Source of the DNA: CAYGYG01 sp964354155
GTDB lineage: Bacteria > Hydrothermota > Tepidihabitantia > SM23-42 > CAYGYG01
DNA: 64,000 nucleotides
Direction: 5' to 3'
NCBI GenBank assembly: GCA_964354155.1
Contig: CAYGYG010000005.1
Coordinates: 72,428-136,427 of the forward strand
Both the position numbers and the translations under genes were made by a program. Shown here one piece after another: positions 49,851-59,626 of this stretch. A model generated the notes under the pieces. It searched no databases, was not told the DNA's origin, and saw only the letters and a list, made by a program, of their open reading frames with translations. The stretch's first letter is position 1, and each line of letters opens with the position of its first letter.

Positions 49851-50540
49851 TCAGTGATTTAGGCGTTTGAGCACCGCCTGGGTGGTCGTTACGTAGGCGA
49901 AGGCATAGGCGATGTTACGCAGGGCTCCGACGTGCAGTTCTTCAGTCCCCGAGCCGGTGGCGTCAGCCAGAAAGAAAACCCGGAAATCCCGAAAGAAGGC
50001 ATCCCGGGCGGTGGACTCGCAGCAGATGTTGGTCATCACGCCGGTGATGATCAGGTCCGTCACGCCCAAACTACGCAGGACAATCTCCAACTTGGTATTG
50101 TAAAATGCGCTGTAGCGGTGCTTCAAGATTACCGGCTCGGCCGGCTTGGCGGCCAGACTTTTGATCAGCGCGGCGCCCTTCTTGCCCAGGACCAGGGCTC
50201 GTTTTGCCATCAGGTCCGGCCACCAGGCCGCGGTCATCCCACCATCGATCTTCGGGTTTTCGTGAACATGCGCCGTGTAGATGACCGGCACGCGATGTCT
50301 ACGGCAGGCCCCGACGAGCCGGGCGACATTGGAGAGAACGGCAACGCCGCCCTGGGTCAAGAGCGGCCCATCAGGGAGGAGAAAGTCATTCTGCATGTCG
50401 ACGACCAGAAGCGCCGTTTTCCGCGGATTGAGCTTCATCCGGTGGGTATTGTAGGGCGCGATAGCCTTGAGCCACCTCTTGGTCTTCAGTCTGAGATTTT
50501 TCTCGGTTACGTACGGTTTCACACCTGAGAATTTAACCAT
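49851..50540 (-). CDS. Isochorismatase-family cysteine hydrolase
   Basis: I start it at ATG 50540 (MVKFSGVKPY), giving 229 residues; an in-frame alternative is at 50585, which would overlap the divergent folD promoter. The Rossmann-like hydrolase core has the catalytic triad Asp in LLVVDMQNDF, Lys in ILKHRYSAF and Cys in GVMTNICCESTARDAFF. Family members are nicotinamidases, ureidoacrylate hydrolases, isochorismatases and other amidases; none can be chosen from sequence alone. An N-terminal ~30-residue extension precedes the core. A TTGTCA/TACCCT pair upstream may be the promoter but is weak. Confidence 0.88.
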   Translation of the reverse strand: MVKFSGVKPYVTEKNLRLKTKRWLKAIAPYNTHRMKLNPRKTALLVVDMQNDFLLPDGPLLTQGGVAVLSNVARLVGACRRHRVPVIYTAHVHENPKIDGGMTAAWWPDLMAKRALVLGKKGAALIKSLAAKPAEPVILKHRYSAFYNTKLEIVLRSLGVTDLIITGVMTNICCESTARDAFFRDFRVFFLADATGSGTEELHVGALRNIAYAFAYVTTTQAVLKRLNH

Positions 50541-50578
50541 TTCGGCTCGTAAATCAAGGGTAAAACGAGCATTAATTG

Positions 50579-50606
50579 TTGACAAAGACGCGATTTAGAA
50601 TAGAAT
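50579..50606 (+). promoter_or_regulatory. folD operon promoter, near-leaderless
   Basis: TTGACA (50579-50584), a 16-nt spacer and TAGAAT (50601-50606). The folD ATG is 10 nt beyond the -10 box, leaving a leader of about 0-4 nt. Confidence 0.75.
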
Positions 50607-50615
50607 AGATGCCTT

Positions 50616-51494
50616 ATGACCGCCGAACTTCTAAGTGGGAAAGTAATCGCCGAAAAAATAGCTGAAAACCTGCGCGGCGAAATCGATCAACTTCGTGTGC
50701 AGGGTGTTGTACCTAAGCTGGGTGTGATTCTGGTGGGCGAAGACCCAGGGAGCGTGGTTTACGTACGGAATAAGGAAAATACCGGCAAGAAACTGAACAT
50801 CGAGGTCGACGTCCGTCGTTTTCCGGCCGACACCAAGCAACCGGCCGTGATGGCAGTGATTGATGAATTCAACCGGGATTCGAAGCTTCATGGTTTCATT
50901 GTTCAGCTGCCTCTGCCCAAAGGCTTTGACACCGAGCAGGTGCTGCTGAGCATCAATCCGGCCAAGGATGTCGATGGTTTCCATCCGATCAATCTGGGGC
51001 GGCTTCTCGCCGGAGCCCCGGATTTCGTTCCCTGCACGCCGTTAGGTATCATCGAGATGCTTAAGATCTCAGGGATCAAGACGCAAGGCCGGAGCGTTGT
51101 CATCGTCGGCCGCAGCAACATCGTCGGCAAACCCCTGGCCATTCTCCTCCTCTTGAAGGGCGAGATGGCGGATGCTACCGTTACCGTGTGTCACCAGAAG
51201 ACAGTCAATCTGGCCAGTGTGACGCGTCAAGCTGATATCCTTGTTGCGGCAATGGGTCGGGCCAGGGCAATCACCGCGGATATGGTCAAACCCGGTGCGG
51301 TTGTAGTCGACGTTGGCATCAATCGGGTCGAAGGCAACAAGCTGGTCGGGGATGTTGACTTTGACAGCGTGAAGGAAGTGGCTGGCGCGATTACCCCGGT
51401 GCCCGGAGGGGTTGGCCCGCTGACGGTAATAATGCTTCTCAAGAATGTCGTTTACGCAGCAAGGAGAAGCCTTGGACCTGGAAAAGTATCTTAG
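50616..51494 (+). CDS. folD: Methylenetetrahydrofolate dehydrogenase/methenyltetrahydrofolate cyclohydrolase
   Basis: A 292-residue bifunctional enzyme interconverting 5,10-methylene-, methenyl- and 10-formyl-tetrahydrofolate. The substrate and catalytic block YVRNKENTGKKLNI contains the essential Lys. VQLPLPKGFD, AKDVDGFHPINLG, the nucleotide-binding VVIVGRSNIVGKPLA and the C-terminal PVPGGVGPLTVIMLLKN are all typical. It is first in the operon with prenyl synthase, dxs and sprA. The last 23 bases overlap the prenyl synthase gene, whose ribosome site lies inside folD. Confidence 0.97.
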   Translation: MTAELLSGKVIAEKIAENLRGEIDQLRVQGVVPKLGVILVGEDPGSVVYVRNKENTGKKLNIEVDVRRFPADTKQPAVMAVIDEFNRDSKLHGFIVQLPLPKGFDTEQVLLSINPAKDVDGFHPINLGRLLAGAPDFVPCTPLGIIEMLKISGIKTQGRSVVIVGRSNIVGKPLAILLLLKGEMADATVTVCHQKTVNLASVTRQADILVAAMGRARAITADMVKPGAVVVDVGINRVEGNKLVGDVDFDSVKEVAGAITPVPGGVGPLTVIMLLKNVVYAARRSLGPGKVS

Positions 51495-52326
51495 AGAAAA
51501 GAAAGCCCTTGTTGACTCCGCGCTGAAGCAGTATCTCGCATCCCAGAGTCCCCTTTTCAAGGCCATGGCCTATTCGACCGTCGACGGCGGGAAGCGCTTG
51601 CGCCCGATCCTGGCCCTGGCCACATTCGAAGCACTTGGCGGCAAGGACTCAAGCCGTGTTATGCCGGCGGCCTGCGGCATGGAGATGATTCATGTCTATT
51701 CACTGATTCACGATGATCTCCCGGCGATGGACAATGATGACTATCGGCGCGGCAAGCTGACCAACCACAAGGTGTACGGTGAAGCAATGGCGATCCTTGC
51801 CGGCGACGGCCTGTACGCGTTGGCTTTTGAGCTGTTCAGCCAGGGTGACAATCATGCCGACGCCCAATTGAGGGTGGTCCGGGAGATGGCGCAGGTGACG
51901 GGTCCGCGCGGCATTGTCTGGGGCCAGGCGCTGGACATCACGGCCGAGAAAGATTTCGACCCCAGGACCCTGCGCACGATTCACGTCAACAAGACGGCGA
52001 AGTTTTTTTCCGCGGCCATCAGGTGTGGTGCCATCCTGGCTTACGCAGCGGAACCGCGTATCGAAGAGCTGGGCCGGGCCGGCCTGTATCTCGGGATGCT
52101 TTTTCAGATCACGGATGATATTCTCGATGTGACCGGCGACGCCAAAACCGTGGGCAAGGCCACGCACAAAGACGAACCGCAGAATAAATTGACTTATCCC
52201 CGGGTTTATGGGCTCCCGGGGGCGCGTTTTCGCGCCCGGCGCTATTCGGATTTGGTTCTTAAGCGCGCCGGCCGTTTTGAATTCTTGGCCGCATTGACCG
52301 AACTGATTGTCCGGAGAAACTCCTAA
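51472..52326 (+). CDS. Polyprenyl (farnesyl/geranylgeranyl-type) diphosphate synthase
   Basis: I start it at TTG 51472 (LDLEKYLREKK, read as Met) because AAGGAG (51461-51466) sits 5 nt upstream; an earlier in-frame ATG at 51445 has no ribosome site. The 284-residue all-helical enzyme carries both Asp-rich motifs, HDDLPAMDNDD (first) and QITDDILDVTGD (second), and the GGKRLRP isopentenyl-diphosphate site. The short-chain (IspA-like) class is indicated by length and by the two-residue insertion in the first motif. It makes C15-C20 prenyl diphosphates for quinones and undecaprenyl synthesis and sits next to dxs of the same pathway. Confidence 0.93.
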   Translation: MDLEKYLREKKALVDSALKQYLASQSPLFKAMAYSTVDGGKRLRPILALATFEALGGKDSSRVMPAACGMEMIHVYSLIHDDLPAMDNDDYRRGKLTNHKVYGEAMAILAGDGLYALAFELFSQGDNHADAQLRVVREMAQVTGPRGIVWGQALDITAEKDFDPRTLRTIHVNKTAKFFSAAIRCGAILAYAAEPRIEELGRAGLYLGMLFQITDDILDVTGDAKTVGKATHKDEPQNKLTYPRVYGLPGARFRARRYSDLVLKRAGRFEFLAALTELIVRRNS

Positions 52327-52338
52327 CCGTCCCGCCTT

Positions 52339-54198
52339 ATGTCCACTCTGGAAAAGGTAAATAATCCGCAAGATCTAAAGCGCCTGTCAATCGAAGAGCT
52401 GGAGGTCCTGGCGTCGGAGATAAGAAAGCTAATTATCGACGTCTGTTCGAAGACGGGCGGCCATGTCGGCCCGAGCCTGGGCGTCGTTGAACTGACGATT
52501 GCTCTCCATCGTGTCTTCAACACTCCGGTTGACCGAATTGTCTGGGACGTCGGTCACCAGTCTTACGCCCACAAGATTCTGACCGGGCGAAAAGACCGGT
52601 TCCGGACGCTGCGAACTTATCAGGGCATGAGCGGTTTTCCCAAACGGGCCGAATCATGCTATGACAGTTTTGACACGGGCCATTCGTCAACTTCGCTATC
52701 GGCGGCGCTGGGCCTGGCCCTGGCCCGCGATTTCCGTCAGGAGAAGTACAAGGTGATCGCGCTCATCGGCGACGGCTCGCTGGGCGGGGGCATGGCTTTC
52801 GAGGCGCTCAACCATATCGGACAGCTCAAGAAAGACCTGATTGTGGTGCTCAACGACAATGAGCGGTCGATCGGCGAAAACGTCGGCGCACTGGCCCAAT
52901 ACCTTAACCGGGTAATCACAACCCGCACCTACAACCGGCTGCGCGATGATATCTGGATTGCTTCCGGCCGCTTGCCGGTGCCGGCGCGCGACCGGGTCCG
53001 GCTGCTCGCGCGGCGGGTCGAGGAAGGGTTCATCGGCCTGGTGGCGCCGTCGATCATCTTCGAGGAGTTGGGCTACCGGTATATCGGGCCGCTAAACGGC
53101 CACCACCTTGACGGCCTGATCAAGACTTTCAGCCGTATCAGAGAATTCCGAGGCCCGCTGTTCGTCCACGTGGTAACGGCGAAGGGCCGCGGCTATAAGC
53201 CGGCGGAGGACCGGCCGGAACTCTTCCATGGTATCGGGCCTTTTGACGCAGCGACCGGCGAATGCCCGGAAGGCGCGCGCAGTTTCACCCAGGTCTTCGG
53301 CGAGACACTGGTCGAGCTTGCCGGGGAGAACGAAAAGATCGTGGCGATTACGGCCGGGATGTGCCTGGGTACCGGACTGGCGTCTTTTCGCGAGAAGTTT
53401 CCGAACCGTTTCTTCGACGTGGGCATTGCCGAGCAACACGCCGTAACCATGGCCGCGGCGCTGGCCCTGGAGGGGTTCCGGCCGGTCTGCGCCATCTACT
53501 CCACTTTCCTGCAGCGCGCCTTTGACCAGCTCATCCACGACGTTGCCCTGCAGAATCTCCCGGTGGTCTTTGCCGTGGACCGGGCCGGCCTGGTCGGCGA
53601 GGACGGACCGACCCATCACGGGCCTTTTGACCTTGCTTACTTGCGCATCATTCCCAACCTGACGATCATGGCGCCGAAAGATGAAAGTGAGTTGAGGTGC
53701 ATGCTGCACGCCGCCGTCGACCACAAGGGCGGTCCGATTGTCGTGCGGTACCCGAGGGGAGAGGCAATCAGCAGCGGTCCGGTCTCGGCGGAGAAGATCG
53801 AGATCGGGAAAGCCGAGACCATCATCAAAGAAGGCGATATCGCGCTAATCGCGATCGGCACCATGGTTGGCGAAGCGGTCGCCGCCCACGGCCAGCTCAA
53901 GAAGGACGGGATCAAGACGTCGGTCATCAACGCGCGCTTCATCAAGCCCCTGGACGAGGCGCTTCTTACCAGCGTTGCCCGGAAAGCGAAAAAGGTGTTC
54001 ACGATTGAAGAGGGCAGCCAGGCCGGCGGCTTCGGCAGTGCGGTGCTCGAACTCTTGGCCCGGTACGGCCTGGCTGACAAAGTCCGGGTGATTGCCCTGC
54101 CGGACCGGTTCGTCGAGCACGGCGCGCGGAGCATACTCCTTAAGAACTGCGGTCTGTCGAGCGGCGCCATCGCCAAGAGGGTGAAGGAAGAACTATGA
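52339..54198 (+). CDS. dxs: 1-deoxy-D-xylulose-5-phosphate synthase
   Basis: A 619-residue thiamine-diphosphate enzyme condensing pyruvate and glyceraldehyde 3-phosphate, the entry step of the MEP isoprenoid route. Features: catalytic His in WDVGHQSYAHKILTGR, the TPP motif GDGSLGGGMAFEALNHIG...NDN, the acidic residue and histidines of AEQHAVTMAAALA and GEDGPTHHGPFDL, and the transketolase C-terminal domain. It follows the prenyl synthase by 12 bases, a common ispA-dxs pairing, and overlaps sprA by ATGA. Isoprenoid synthesis is therefore genetically linked here to the surface-secretion gene. Confidence 0.97.
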   Translation: MSTLEKVNNPQDLKRLSIEELEVLASEIRKLIIDVCSKTGGHVGPSLGVVELTIALHRVFNTPVDRIVWDVGHQSYAHKILTGRKDRFRTLRTYQGMSGFPKRAESCYDSFDTGHSSTSLSAALGLALARDFRQEKYKVIALIGDGSLGGGMAFEALNHIGQLKKDLIVVLNDNERSIGENVGALAQYLNRVITTRTYNRLRDDIWIASGRLPVPARDRVRLLARRVEEGFIGLVAPSIIFEELGYRYIGPLNGHHLDGLIKTFSRIREFRGPLFVHVVTAKGRGYKPAEDRPELFHGIGPFDAATGECPEGARSFTQVFGETLVELAGENEKIVAITAGMCLGTGLASFREKFPNRFFDVGIAEQHAVTMAAALALEGFRPVCAIYSTFLQRAFDQLIHDVALQNLPVVFAVDRAGLVGEDGPTHHGPFDLAYLRIIPNLTIMAPKDESELRCMLHAAVDHKGGPIVVRYPRGEAISSGPVSAEKIEIGKAETIIKEGDIALIAIGTMVGEAVAAHGQLKKDGIKTSVINARFIKPLDEALLTSVARKAKKVFTIEEGSQAGGFGSAVLELLARYGLADKVRVIALPDRFVEHGARSILLKNCGLSSGAIAKRVKEEL

Positions 54199-57100
54199 GA
54201 TGGCTGGTGGTGGGCGGCTGCCTGTTGGCCGGGCTGGTTGCGGCGGATGACTTTTCCAAGACGGAAATCAAGCAGAAGGTGGAAATAAATTACGAGCGGG
54301 GGTTTGTCGTTTTTAAGCGCTATCGGGGCAGCGATTTCATCGGGGTTGACAGCGTGGTGGCCATCGAGGAGTATCTGGCCGGCCAGTTGCGTGAGAAGAA
54401 CCGCGACCTTCTGAGGCTGGAGGCGAAGCGGAGTCAGGTGAAGCGGGAAATGGCTTACGGTGACCGGGGTCAGGGACTGATTCAAACCATTGAGGTGCCG
54501 ATGCCGATTAAAGGCGGCCTGGGCGAATTCATCGGTGATGCAACCAAACTCGATGTCGGGGGTCAGGAGAAGATAACGATCGGCGGGCGCCAGCAGTTCG
54601 TGGAGGGACTGACCGGTGATCAGCCTTCGCTCATCCCCGAGCTTGAGATGAAACAGGAACTGCGGATCAACCTCGACGGGCAGGTCGGTGACCGGCTTAA
54701 AGTCTTCATCGATCATGACTCGCAGCGCGAGAGCGAGTCCAAGAACAAGATAACGTTGACTTACAAGGGAACCGAAGACGAGATCGTGCAGGAGATCGAG
54801 GCCGGCGATACGCAGCTTTCGATACCGGGCACCACCTACACCGGTGATATCCCGGCCCACAAGGGCCTGTTCGGTATCAAGACGACGTCCAAGGCCGGTC
54901 CCGTGAGCGTGGTGGCTATCGCTTCTCAGGAAAAGAGTGAATCGCAGGAGTCGAGGTACGAGGGCAAGGTCCGGACCGACTCGACCGTAGTCTTCATCCG
55001 GGACTACGAGGGACGGCGCTTCTACTGGATCGGCGACACCGACACCGTGGATGTACTGCGGGTGTGGCTCGACGATCGGTACGAGAGCCCGACCGAACGG
55101 CCGCGCTTTGCCTATGCCTATCTTGACATAAATAACGACAACATTCCGGACACAACCTATCCCAGCGACAAGCACGCGGGACGGTTCACGCTCCAGCGGG
55201 TCAATGAATTCTACAGTTTCGACGCAGACGCCAACATCCTTCAGCTCAACCAGCCGCTCAACGACCGGTACGTTCTGGCGATTGCTTACTGCACGAGGTC
55301 CGGTCACATCGTCGGTGACACCAGTACGACCCGGGACTCGATCCAGCTCAAGCTGATTGTGCCGGAACTCGATGAACCGCGTTCCTATTTGTGGGAGTAC
55401 GAACGGCGCAACATCTACGAGTTGGGCCAGGGCATTCAGATGACATCTTTCAAGATCTACTACGATGTGCCCGGAGGCCAGGACCGCGATGTCAACGATC
55501 AGGGCCAGCCTTACCGCGCGCTGCTGGGTCTTGACCCGGACGGCAACGGCTTCGTTGACTATCCCTATTTCAACTCCTACAACGGCCTGCTGGTCTTTCC
55601 CAATGCCTATCCTTTCTGGAGCAGTCAGCTTACCGCCGAGGAACAGGACACGATCATCTACCGCAAGCCCCAGCGCAGTCTCTTGCCGGCCGAAGGCAGA
55701 AGATTCTACATGGTCGTTCGGTCGGTGCAAGCCGCCGCCGAGTACGACCTGCCGCCCGACGTTGAGGATGGAAGTGTCAAGGTCTACGTCCAGAGTATCC
55801 TCTGGACTGAGGGTACCGACTACACGGTCGACTACGTTGAGGGGAAAGTGAAATTTTTGAAGCCGGTCAAGGAGAATGACGAGGTCAAGATCATCTACGA
55901 GACCACGCCGCTCTTTGCGGCTTCGCAGAAGTCGCTCCTCGGGATGCGGGCGTCGATGACGCCCTTCGGCCAGACCAAGCTGGGATCGAGCATTTTCTAC
56001 CGATCTGAGGGCTACCCTGAGGAACACGCGCGGCTCAAATCCGAACCCCATCGCCGGGTGGTTTGCGAGTTCGACGTCGCCCATCCCCAGCCGCTGGGAT
56101 TCTTGACCGACGCCGCCGATCGCCTGCCGCTGGTTGAGACCGACGCGCCGTCCAATCTCAACTTGAATCTTGAAACCGCACTCTCCTTCTCCAACCCCAA
56201 CACTAAAGACAAGGTCTATGTCGACGATTTCGAACGGACGACGATCACCAGCGACTTCTACATGCCCTACCGCAGCTGGAATGCGGCGAGCAAGCCGCAT
56301 AACAAATCGGACGGCCATTTCGCACGTTCCCGGCTGGTGTGGTATAACCCGCCCGACCGGATGAGCAAGGGCGGCATTTTCCGCAGCCCCGATGATCCTC
56401 AGGAATTAGCCGAGGTGTTGAAAGTCTATTTCCAACCGGAGAACGAAACAACCTTTGCCGGGTTGACTCAAGCATCGCAATTCGGTGAGAATCTGCTCGA
56501 CTGCGAGAACCTTGAGTTCATCGTCAACGGCAAGGGCGGTAAAATGCACATCGATCTGGCCACCAAGATGAGCGAAGACCAGCTGCGGCGCAATGCAGCC
56601 GGCGAACTCGTCGGCGTGGGTTCTTATCAGACTGAAGACCGCAACAACGATGCCACCTGGGAGCGGACTATCGAAGACACCGGCTTGGACACGGTCTTCG
56701 GGACCGATCCGAACCAGCCCGGCGACGACGGCAACGACGACTACATTGAGACCGATCTGGCACGCCGCAACGGTACCGAGAACAACGGCATCTACGACTC
56801 CGAGGACATCAATCACGACGGTGGTTTCTCGCTGGACAACGCCTACTACTCCTACACCATCGACCTCGATTCAACGCAATTCTTGGTGGGCAATGCCGAG
56901 CTCCAACCGGGTTGGAAGATGTTCCGGATACCAATCAAGGACTCGGCTAATCGCGATACACTCTACTCGTGCGCGGCGCCCAACTGGGAGTACATCTACA
57001 ATTGTCGCATTTGGTTTGACGGCTTTACGGCACCCGAGACGGTGACCCTGTATACGCTGTCGGCCACCGGCAGTCGCTGGCAGAACCGGGGCATCGTCGC

Positions 57101-59603
57101 GCGTTTTCCCCCGCCCGATGATTCGACCGAGCTTTTCGTTCTGACCCCGGTCACGACGCGAACCCACACCTACTACCGGCCGCCCTACCCATTGCTGCGT
57201 GACGAATTCGGCCGCTTCCGGGCCGAAGGCGGTTTGGAATTCAGGGTGCACAACCTGCAGAAGTACCACGAAGCGGTTGCTTTTCGGCCGACCGACGAGC
57301 CGGAGGACTATCGTGAATACGAACAGATCTCGTTTCTGATTCACACCAAACACTCCGACCCCCAGGTCAATTTCCGATTTGGCAGTGATACGTCGAACTA
57401 CTACGAATATACCACCTACGCCGATTCGGGCGTCAAGGGCTACAACGACTACCGGGAGATCACGATGAACCTCTCTGATTTCATATCGCTCAAGGAGATA
57501 ACCAAAGGTGTGGGCACGACCGCCCGGAACGGCTATGCGGTCCGGGGCAATCCGAGTATTTCGGCAGTCCGGTTCTTCCAGATTGCGTTGCGCAACCAGA
57601 ATGATGCCCTGCTTTCGGATACGATCTGGGTCAACGATATCCGGCTTTCCGCGCCGCGGCGCGAGGTGGGGCGCATCAGTCAGGGTTCGGTGGGCCTGAC
57701 CTGGGCCGATTTGGCGACCTTCAATTTCGGATTCAGCGAGTCAAACGGCCGGTTCAAGCGGCTCTCCGAAGGCAAGGGCATCGGCACGAGCGGGAACAAC
57801 CAAAGCCTCAGTTTTTCTTCCACCTACAGCCTGAACAAGGTCCTGCCCGACCGCTGGAACTTCAGCCTTCCTTTTTCGTACAGCCTTAGCCGCTCCCAGT
57901 CCGATCCACGCTTCTCGTATCTTTCAGAAGACCTTGAGCTTGATCCGGGCGAGGCGCGGCGTCAGCGTTCGACGAGTCGAAGTGACCGCTACGGTCTATC
58001 GTTTTCCAAATCCGGGTCGCGCCACTGGTTCCCGAAATACGCGTTTGACAATCTGTCCCTGGGCGCCGATCTGGGCAAGAGCTACAATAAGGGCAGTACT
58101 AACCTCGATTCGTCACGGCAGTTGAGTCTGCGGGGCGGGTACCGGCTTGATCCCAAGATCGGCTTTGCCATCGGACGGGAGAGATTCTCGCTGGCCCCTC
58201 AGTCGATCAGTTTTCAGAGCGGATACAACGACAACTACGCGACCAGCTTTTCCCGACCGAATGTTGACTCGGCCTATCGCCGCAGCACCACGGTTCGCAG
58301 CCGCCTGCTGTCGCCGTCTTTTTCAACCAGCTATTCGCCCCACCGGATTCTCAATACTTCCTACAGCTTTGCCGAGACGCGGGACTCGGTGAGCCGGCGC
58401 CGCCGCTGGGGTGAGGAGGTCGCCCGTAACCAGAGTGTGAGCGCGTCCGTTTCTCAAGAACTTTTCGTAGTGGCGCCGACTTTGTCCTACCGCGGTGGGT
58501 ACAACGAAGACCATGGTTTCGCGCTGCGGCGGCCCGAGGATTTGCGCAATGTCGGCAACAGCAGCGACTACTCGGCCAGCGGTAGTTTCAAGATGAGTAA
58601 GATGCTCAAGAGCCTGACCGGTCTGCGGGATGAGTCAAAGGACACCGTGGTGCTCTCCGGGTCGCCACAGTGGGTCCTGATGCAGATTGAGAAGTTCAGC
58701 AACCAGGTGCGCGATCCGACTCTTAACCTGAGCCGTTCCAAGACCTCGAGTTACCAGATGATTCGGGCCCGGCCGGAGTGGCGCTATCAATTCGGCGTCC
58801 AGGATACGGTTCCGTCCGAACTGCTCAAAAACCAGTCACTGCAGAATCGCCAGATCCGGGATAACCTTGGGACCAGCTCGGGACTGAGCGTAGCGATGTT
58901 CAATGTTTCTTTCGGCTACAACAAGGGCATCACGACCAATCTGGTGTGGGGTACCAACAACACTAAGACCATCACGCGTGAATACCCGGATCTCACGGTA
59001 ACGGTCTCCCAGGTGGAGAAACTGCCTTTCCTGGTCCGGTACGTCAGCACTTCTTCGGTGAGCAGCTCATTTAATCAGGTCATCGAAACGCGCGGCGACT
59101 TCAAGCCGGACTCGGCGCTCAACATCACCGAGGAGTCAAGGACCTACGAGTTTTCGCCGCTGGCATCTTGGCAGATCAACTGGAAGAAGGGTATCAACTC
59201 ATCGGTCGATGTCCGGCACTCGCAGGGTTATTCAATCCGTTACGACGCCGGCGAATTCCGTACCAATCACAAGACCGAAGGGGTGGATGCCTCACTGGCC
59301 TATTCGTTCAGCGCCCCGACCGGTATTCACCTGCCCTTGCTGCAGAAGATACATTTCAAGTCGACCTTGACCGTCAATCTAAGCGCGGGGTATAGCAAGC
59401 ACTTAGAATGGATACCCGAGACGTATCCCTTGACCAAGCCGAGCGACTATTCGACGTTCACGAGCCGGCTGGGGCTTTCCTATCAATTTTCGAACAGCAT
59501 CAACGGCGGTTCGGACGTTGATTACTCGCAGAACAAGAATAACAATACCAATATCAACACCAAGATCATCGGAGTCAACTTCTGGGTATTATTCCTCTTC
59601 TAA
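54195..59603 (+). CDS. SprA/Sov-like outer-membrane translocon of a type IX secretion system
   Basis: A 1802-residue protein with a signal peptide (residues 1-17). The N-terminal region matches SprA/Sov: GGLGEFIGDATKLDVGG, then ELEMKQELRINLDGQVGDRLKV, KITLTYKGTEDEIVQEIEAGDT and GLFGIKT. The rest is beta-strand-rich with alternating aromatic/hydrophobic residues to the C-terminus, ending INFWVLFLF-like, as expected for a very large outer-membrane barrel. SprA of Bacteroidota is ~2400 residues with 36 strands; this one is about 600 shorter. It would export the PNP-sorting-domain proteins at 43889, 48178 and 62445. It is translationally coupled to dxs. Other T9SS components (PorU, PorV, GldKLMN) are not in the window. 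Confidence 0.85.
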   Translation: MRWLVVGGCLLAGLVAADDFSKTEIKQKVEINYERGFVVFKRYRGSDFIGVDSVVAIEEYLAGQLREKNRDLLRLEAKRSQVKREMAYGDRGQGLIQTIEVPMPIKGGLGEFIGDATKLDVGGQEKITIGGRQQFVEGLTGDQPSLIPELEMKQELRINLDGQVGDRLKVFIDHDSQRESESKNKITLTYKGTEDEIVQEIEAGDTQLSIPGTTYTGDIPAHKGLFGIKTTSKAGPVSVVAIASQEKSESQESRYEGKVRTDSTVVFIRDYEGRRFYWIGDTDTVDVLRVWLDDRYESPTERPRFAYAYLDINNDNIPDTTYPSDKHAGRFTLQRVNEFYSFDADANILQLNQPLNDRYVLAIAYCTRSGHIVGDTSTTRDSIQLKLIVPELDEPRSYLWEYERRNIYELGQGIQMTSFKIYYDVPGGQDRDVNDQGQPYRALLGLDPDGNGFVDYPYFNSYNGLLVFPNAYPFWSSQLTAEEQDTIIYRKPQRSLLPAEGRRFYMVVRSVQAAAEYDLPPDVEDGSVKVYVQSILWTEGTDYTVDYVEGKVKFLKPVKENDEVKIIYETTPLFAASQKSLLGMRASMTPFGQTKLGSSIFYRSEGYPEEHARLKSEPHRRVVCEFDVAHPQPLGFLTDAADRLPLVETDAPSNLNLNLETALSFSNPNTKDKVYVDDFERTTITSDFYMPYRSWNAASKPHNKSDGHFARSRLVWYNPPDRMSKGGIFRSPDDPQELAEVLKVYFQPENETTFAGLTQASQFGENLLDCENLEFIVNGKGGKMHIDLATKMSEDQLRRNAAGELVGVGSYQTEDRNNDATWERTIEDTGLDTVFGTDPNQPGDDGNDDYIETDLARRNGTENNGIYDSEDINHDGGFSLDNAYYSYTIDLDSTQFLVGNAELQPGWKMFRIPIKDSANRDTLYSCAAPNWEYIYNCRIWFDGFTAPETVTLYTLSATGSRWQNRGIVARFPPPDDSTELFVLTPVTTRTHTYYRPPYPLLRDEFGRFRAEGGLEFRVHNLQKYHEAVAFRPTDEPEDYREYEQISFLIHTKHSDPQVNFRFGSDTSNYYEYTTYADSGVKGYNDYREITMNLSDFISLKEITKGVGTTARNGYAVRGNPSISAVRFFQIALRNQNDALLSDTIWVNDIRLSAPRREVGRISQGSVGLTWADLATFNFGFSESNGRFKRLSEGKGIGTSGNNQSLSFSSTYSLNKVLPDRWNFSLPFSYSLSRSQSDPRFSYLSEDLELDPGEARRQRSTSRSDRYGLSFSKSGSRHWFPKYAFDNLSLGADLGKSYNKGSTNLDSSRQLSLRGGYRLDPKIGFAIGRERFSLAPQSISFQSGYNDNYATSFSRPNVDSAYRRSTTVRSRLLSPSFSTSYSPHRILNTSYSFAETRDSVSRRRRWGEEVARNQSVSASVSQELFVVAPTLSYRGGYNEDHGFALRRPEDLRNVGNSSDYSASGSFKMSKMLKSLTGLRDESKDTVVLSGSPQWVLMQIEKFSNQVRDPTLNLSRSKTSSYQMIRARPEWRYQFGVQDTVPSELLKNQSLQNRQIRDNLGTSSGLSVAMFNVSFGYNKGITTNLVWGTNNTKTITREYPDLTVTVSQVEKLPFLVRYVSTSSVSSSFNQVIETRGDFKPDSALNITEESRTYEFSPLASWQINWKKGINSSVDVRHSQGYSIRYDAGEFRTNHKTEGVDASLAYSFSAPTGIHLPLLQKIHFKSTLTVNLSAGYSKHLEWIPETYPLTKPSDYSTFTSRLGLSYQFSNSINGGSDVDYSQNKNNNTNINTKIIGVNFWVLFLF

Positions 59604-59626
59604 TCATCGGTCAGACCGCGTCGCTG

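Noticed and set aside
53637..56318. Long minus-strand open frame (~890 codons) opposite dxs and the SprA-like gene
   Set aside because: It mirrors two well-supported plus-strand genes with strong family motifs; its translation shows only low-complexity His/Val/Asp patterns typical of antisense reading in GC-rich DNA.
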